DNA from: Firmicutes bacterium UBA6226
Lineage (GTDB): Bacteria; Bacillota_A; Clostridia; Peptostreptococcales; Acidaminobacteraceae
Direction of reading: 5' to 3'
Length of the DNA stretch: 8,343 nucleotides
NCBI GenBank assembly: GCA_002441045.1
Contig: DJWQ01000051.1
Coordinates: 4,973-13,315 of the forward strand
Shown: positions 7,014 through 8,343 of the stretch, piece after piece
Layout of the letters: every line of letters starts with the position of its first letter
Numbering within the stretch: position 1 is the first letter of the stretch
Translations under genes and position numbers: made by a program
The notes under the pieces: model-generated
Database searches by the model: none
What the model saw: only the letters and a program-made list of their open reading frames with translations
What the model was told of the DNA's origin: nothing

Positions 7014-7068
7014 AAAGCCGATGGCGTAAACGTTTAATCAAAAAAACCATTGAAAAAGAGGTGAAGTG

Positions 7069-7533
7069 ATGAAGTGTCCATATTGTAGCAGTTTAGAATC
7101 CAAAGTCATCGATTCAAGGCCCACAGATGACGGCCATGTGATAAGACGTAGAAGAGAATGTATCAATTGCGCTCAAAGATTTACAACTTATGAAAAAATT
7201 GAAGAAATACCAATTATCATTGTCAAAAAAGATGGCACCCGTGAATCATACAACAGGATGAAAGTGCTAAATGGCATTATCAGAGCTTGCGAAAAAAGAC
7301 CTGTATCAATGGAACAAATGGAAAGATTAATCGACCAAATTGAGACGCGTATGCATACGTCTATGGAGAAGGAAATTCAGTCAGAATTAATTGGTGAACT
7401 GGTTATGTCGGGTCTTAAGGATTTAGATGAAGTCGCATATGTTAGATTTGCTTCGGTTTATCGCCAATTTAAAGATATCAATACCTTTATAAATGAATTA
7501 ACCAAATTACTTCATGAAAAAGCAAAGAGTTAA
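7069..7533 (+). CDS. nrdR: Transcriptional repressor NrdR (zinc ribbon plus ATP-cone)
   Basis: NrdR senses ATP/dATP and represses ribonucleotide reductase genes by binding NrdR boxes in their promoters. The 154-residue protein has the normal family length. The N-terminal zinc ribbon has Cys3, Cys6, Cys31 and Cys34 (CPYC and CINC), with the DNA-binding basic stretch VIRRRRE (24-30) and the conserved segment [11 protein letters not shown]. The ATP-cone domain runs from about residue 48 to 138, beginning [11 protein letters not shown] and including FNRMKV-like YNRMKV, EKRPVS and [13 protein letters not shown]. The ATG at 7069 is chosen over the adjacent GTG 7066 because the family starts MKCPYC and because GAGGTG (7058-7063) is then 5 bases away. 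No NrdR-box pair was recognised by eye near the gene, so autoregulation is not evident. Its target nrd genes are not in the window. Confidence 0.97.
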   Translation: MKCPYCSSLESKVIDSRPTDDGHVIRRRRECINCAQRFTTYEKIEEIPIIIVKKDGTRESYNRMKVLNGIIRACEKRPVSMEQMERLIDQIETRMHTSMEKEIQSELIGELVMSGLKDLDEVAYVRFASVYRQFKDINTFINELTKLLHEKAKS

Positions 7534-7573
7534 AGCATTTCAGAATCATTTTGATTTTGATAAACGTTATACT

Positions 7574-7599
7574 AAAAGCAGTGAATACTGCTTTTTTTT
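7574..7599 (+). terminator. intrinsic terminator after nrdR
   Basis: The 9-base stem AAAAGCAGT / ACTGCTTTT (left arm 7574-7582, right arm 7587-7595) has a 4-base loop GAAT. An uninterrupted run of eight T (7592-7599) overlaps the base of the stem. It lies 40 bases before the pgeF start. The complementary A run on the left arm is short, so activity is mainly in the + direction. Confidence 0.9.
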
Positions 7600-7638
7600 A
7601 TGATTTTGATTTGATGTATTATAAGAAAGGAGTCACTG

Positions 7639-8343
7639 ATGAAGGACATCACAAACCGTTTTAAGCATTTTGACATTATAAAGAGTAAGAACGGAATCAC
7701 AACGCGTCTTGGCGGTGTCAGTCAAGGACCTTATAGCACTTTGAATACTAGTTTTTTTGGTGACGATGACAAAATAGCGGTTTATGAAAACATATTTCGC
7801 GTGTTGTCGGACCTTGAGATTGAAAATAAGATAATTATTGCAACACAACAAGTACATTCGAATAACGTTTTGGAAATTACACCTGATTTTAATTTTGAGA
7901 ATTTGATCAAGATGGATACGAAAGGTTCAGCACTCGATTCATTTATGTTATATGTAGCCCCAGAAACAGATGGCTTGATAACCTGTCGAGATGATGTTGT
8001 ATTGATGACGTTTTATGCCGATTGCGTTCCTCTTGTCTATGAATCGTATGATCATAAGTGGATTGGAAGTGTTCACAGTGGTTGGAAGGGCACCGCGAAC
8101 TTAATGGCACTTGAAACTATAGATCGGTTGAATCAACAAGGCTATCCGAAGGAAAAAATCAATGTCGGAATTGGTCCATGTGCTGCCGTCTGTTGCTATG
8201 AAGTGGATCAAAGGGTGTATGATGGATTTGTAATGAAGTACAGTCAGGAGCAGCTATCACAAATATTTTTAAATCCACGTGATGATAAATACGATCTTGA
8301 CCTTAAGCTTGCAAATCGTTTGATCTTAGTTGCAGAAGGTGTA
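7639..8343 (+). CDS. pgeF: PgeF/YlmD laccase-domain protein (purine nucleoside phosphorylase / peptidoglycan editing factor), 3' end outside window
   Basis: Members of this family (YfiH, YlmD, PgeF; Cu-oxidase_4 domain) are metal-dependent enzymes reported to act on purine nucleosides, and in Escherichia coli to keep L-Ser out of the muropeptide. Which role applies here is not clear from sequence. The frame is open from ATG 7639 to the window end, giving 235 of the usual 260-280 residues. Motifs in order are TRLGGVSQGPYSTLN (22-36), QQVHSNNV (70-77), TDGLIT (110-115), FYADCVPLVY (125-134), VHSGWKGT (145-152) and GIGPCAAVCCYEV (177-189). The metal ligands His73, Cys129 and His146 are all present. 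The start follows AAAGGAG (7626-7632) with a 6-base spacer. It lies just behind a terminator with little room for its own promoter. In many Clostridia and Bacilli this gene is near ftsZ, nrdR or the ylm genes. Confidence 0.94.
   Translation, partial: MKDITNRFKHFDIIKSKNGITTRLGGVSQGPYSTLNTSFFGDDDKIAVYENIFRVLSDLEIENKIIIATQQVHSNNVLEITPDFNFENLIKMDTKGSALDSFMLYVAPETDGLITCRDDVVLMTFYADCVPLVYESYDHKWIGSVHSGWKGTANLMALETIDRLNQQGYPKEKINVGIGPCAAVCCYEVDQRVYDGFVMKYSQEQLSQIFLNPRDDKYDLDLKLANRLILVAEGV

Noticed and set aside
7011..7038. nrdR promoter TTTAAA / TTTAAT with 16-base spacer
   Set aside because: The -35 overlaps the terminator T-tract and matches only 4 of 6; too weak in AT-rich DNA to list as a feature, though a promoter somewhere in this gap is expected.
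7633..7857. 74-residue open frame on the minus strand opposite pgeF
   Set aside because: The + strand frame carries all PgeF motifs and metal ligands; the minus frame has no ribosome site context or known domain.

Overview
The window is one strand-consistent block of low-GC DNA from a Gram-positive bacterium. It carries the downstream half of a division and cell wall (dcw) cluster, followed by two housekeeping genes. The order is murD (3' part) - ftsW - murG - ftsQ/divIB - DUF881 - DUF881 - sbp (DUF1290) - gap - ftsZ - terminator - nrdR - terminator - pgeF (5' part). All genes are on the + strand. The tandem DUF881 genes followed by a small basic membrane protein are typical of Firmicutes. 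The AT-rich DNA, strong GGAGG-type ribosome sites and the ftsZ/nrdR/pgeF neighbourhood suggest class Clostridia. Genus cannot be named from the sequence alone.

Positions 1-5591 look like one compact operon, with intergenic gaps of 0-19 bases. MurD, FtsW and MurG cover precursor synthesis (D-Glu addition), the SEDS septal glycan polymerase and lipid II formation. FtsQ/DivIB is the bitopic divisome assembly factor. The two DUF881 proteins and Sbp are envelope proteins of poorly defined role that travel with division genes. The cluster's promoter must lie upstream of the window.

Positions 5592-5895 hold no convincing gene. In the Bacillus order ftsA would sit here. The gap has a weak candidate promoter for ftsZ, which then has a near-perfect ribosome site. 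ftsZ ends at a strong intrinsic terminator that starts at its stop codon. In many sporulating relatives spoIIGA-sigE-sigG lie between ftsZ and nrdR, but here only 81 bases separate them. nrdR (ribonucleotide reductase repressor) ends in a second strong terminator only about 40 bases before pgeF, a multicopper-oxidase-like (laccase domain) purine nucleoside phosphorylase / peptidoglycan editing factor that runs off the right edge.

No mobile element, CRISPR array, tRNA or rRNA was seen, and I found no convincing undescribed system. This is a mostly ordinary core region. Its points of interest are what is missing from the canonical order (murB or murA, ftsA, the sporulation sigma block) and how ftsZ and pgeF are transcribed.
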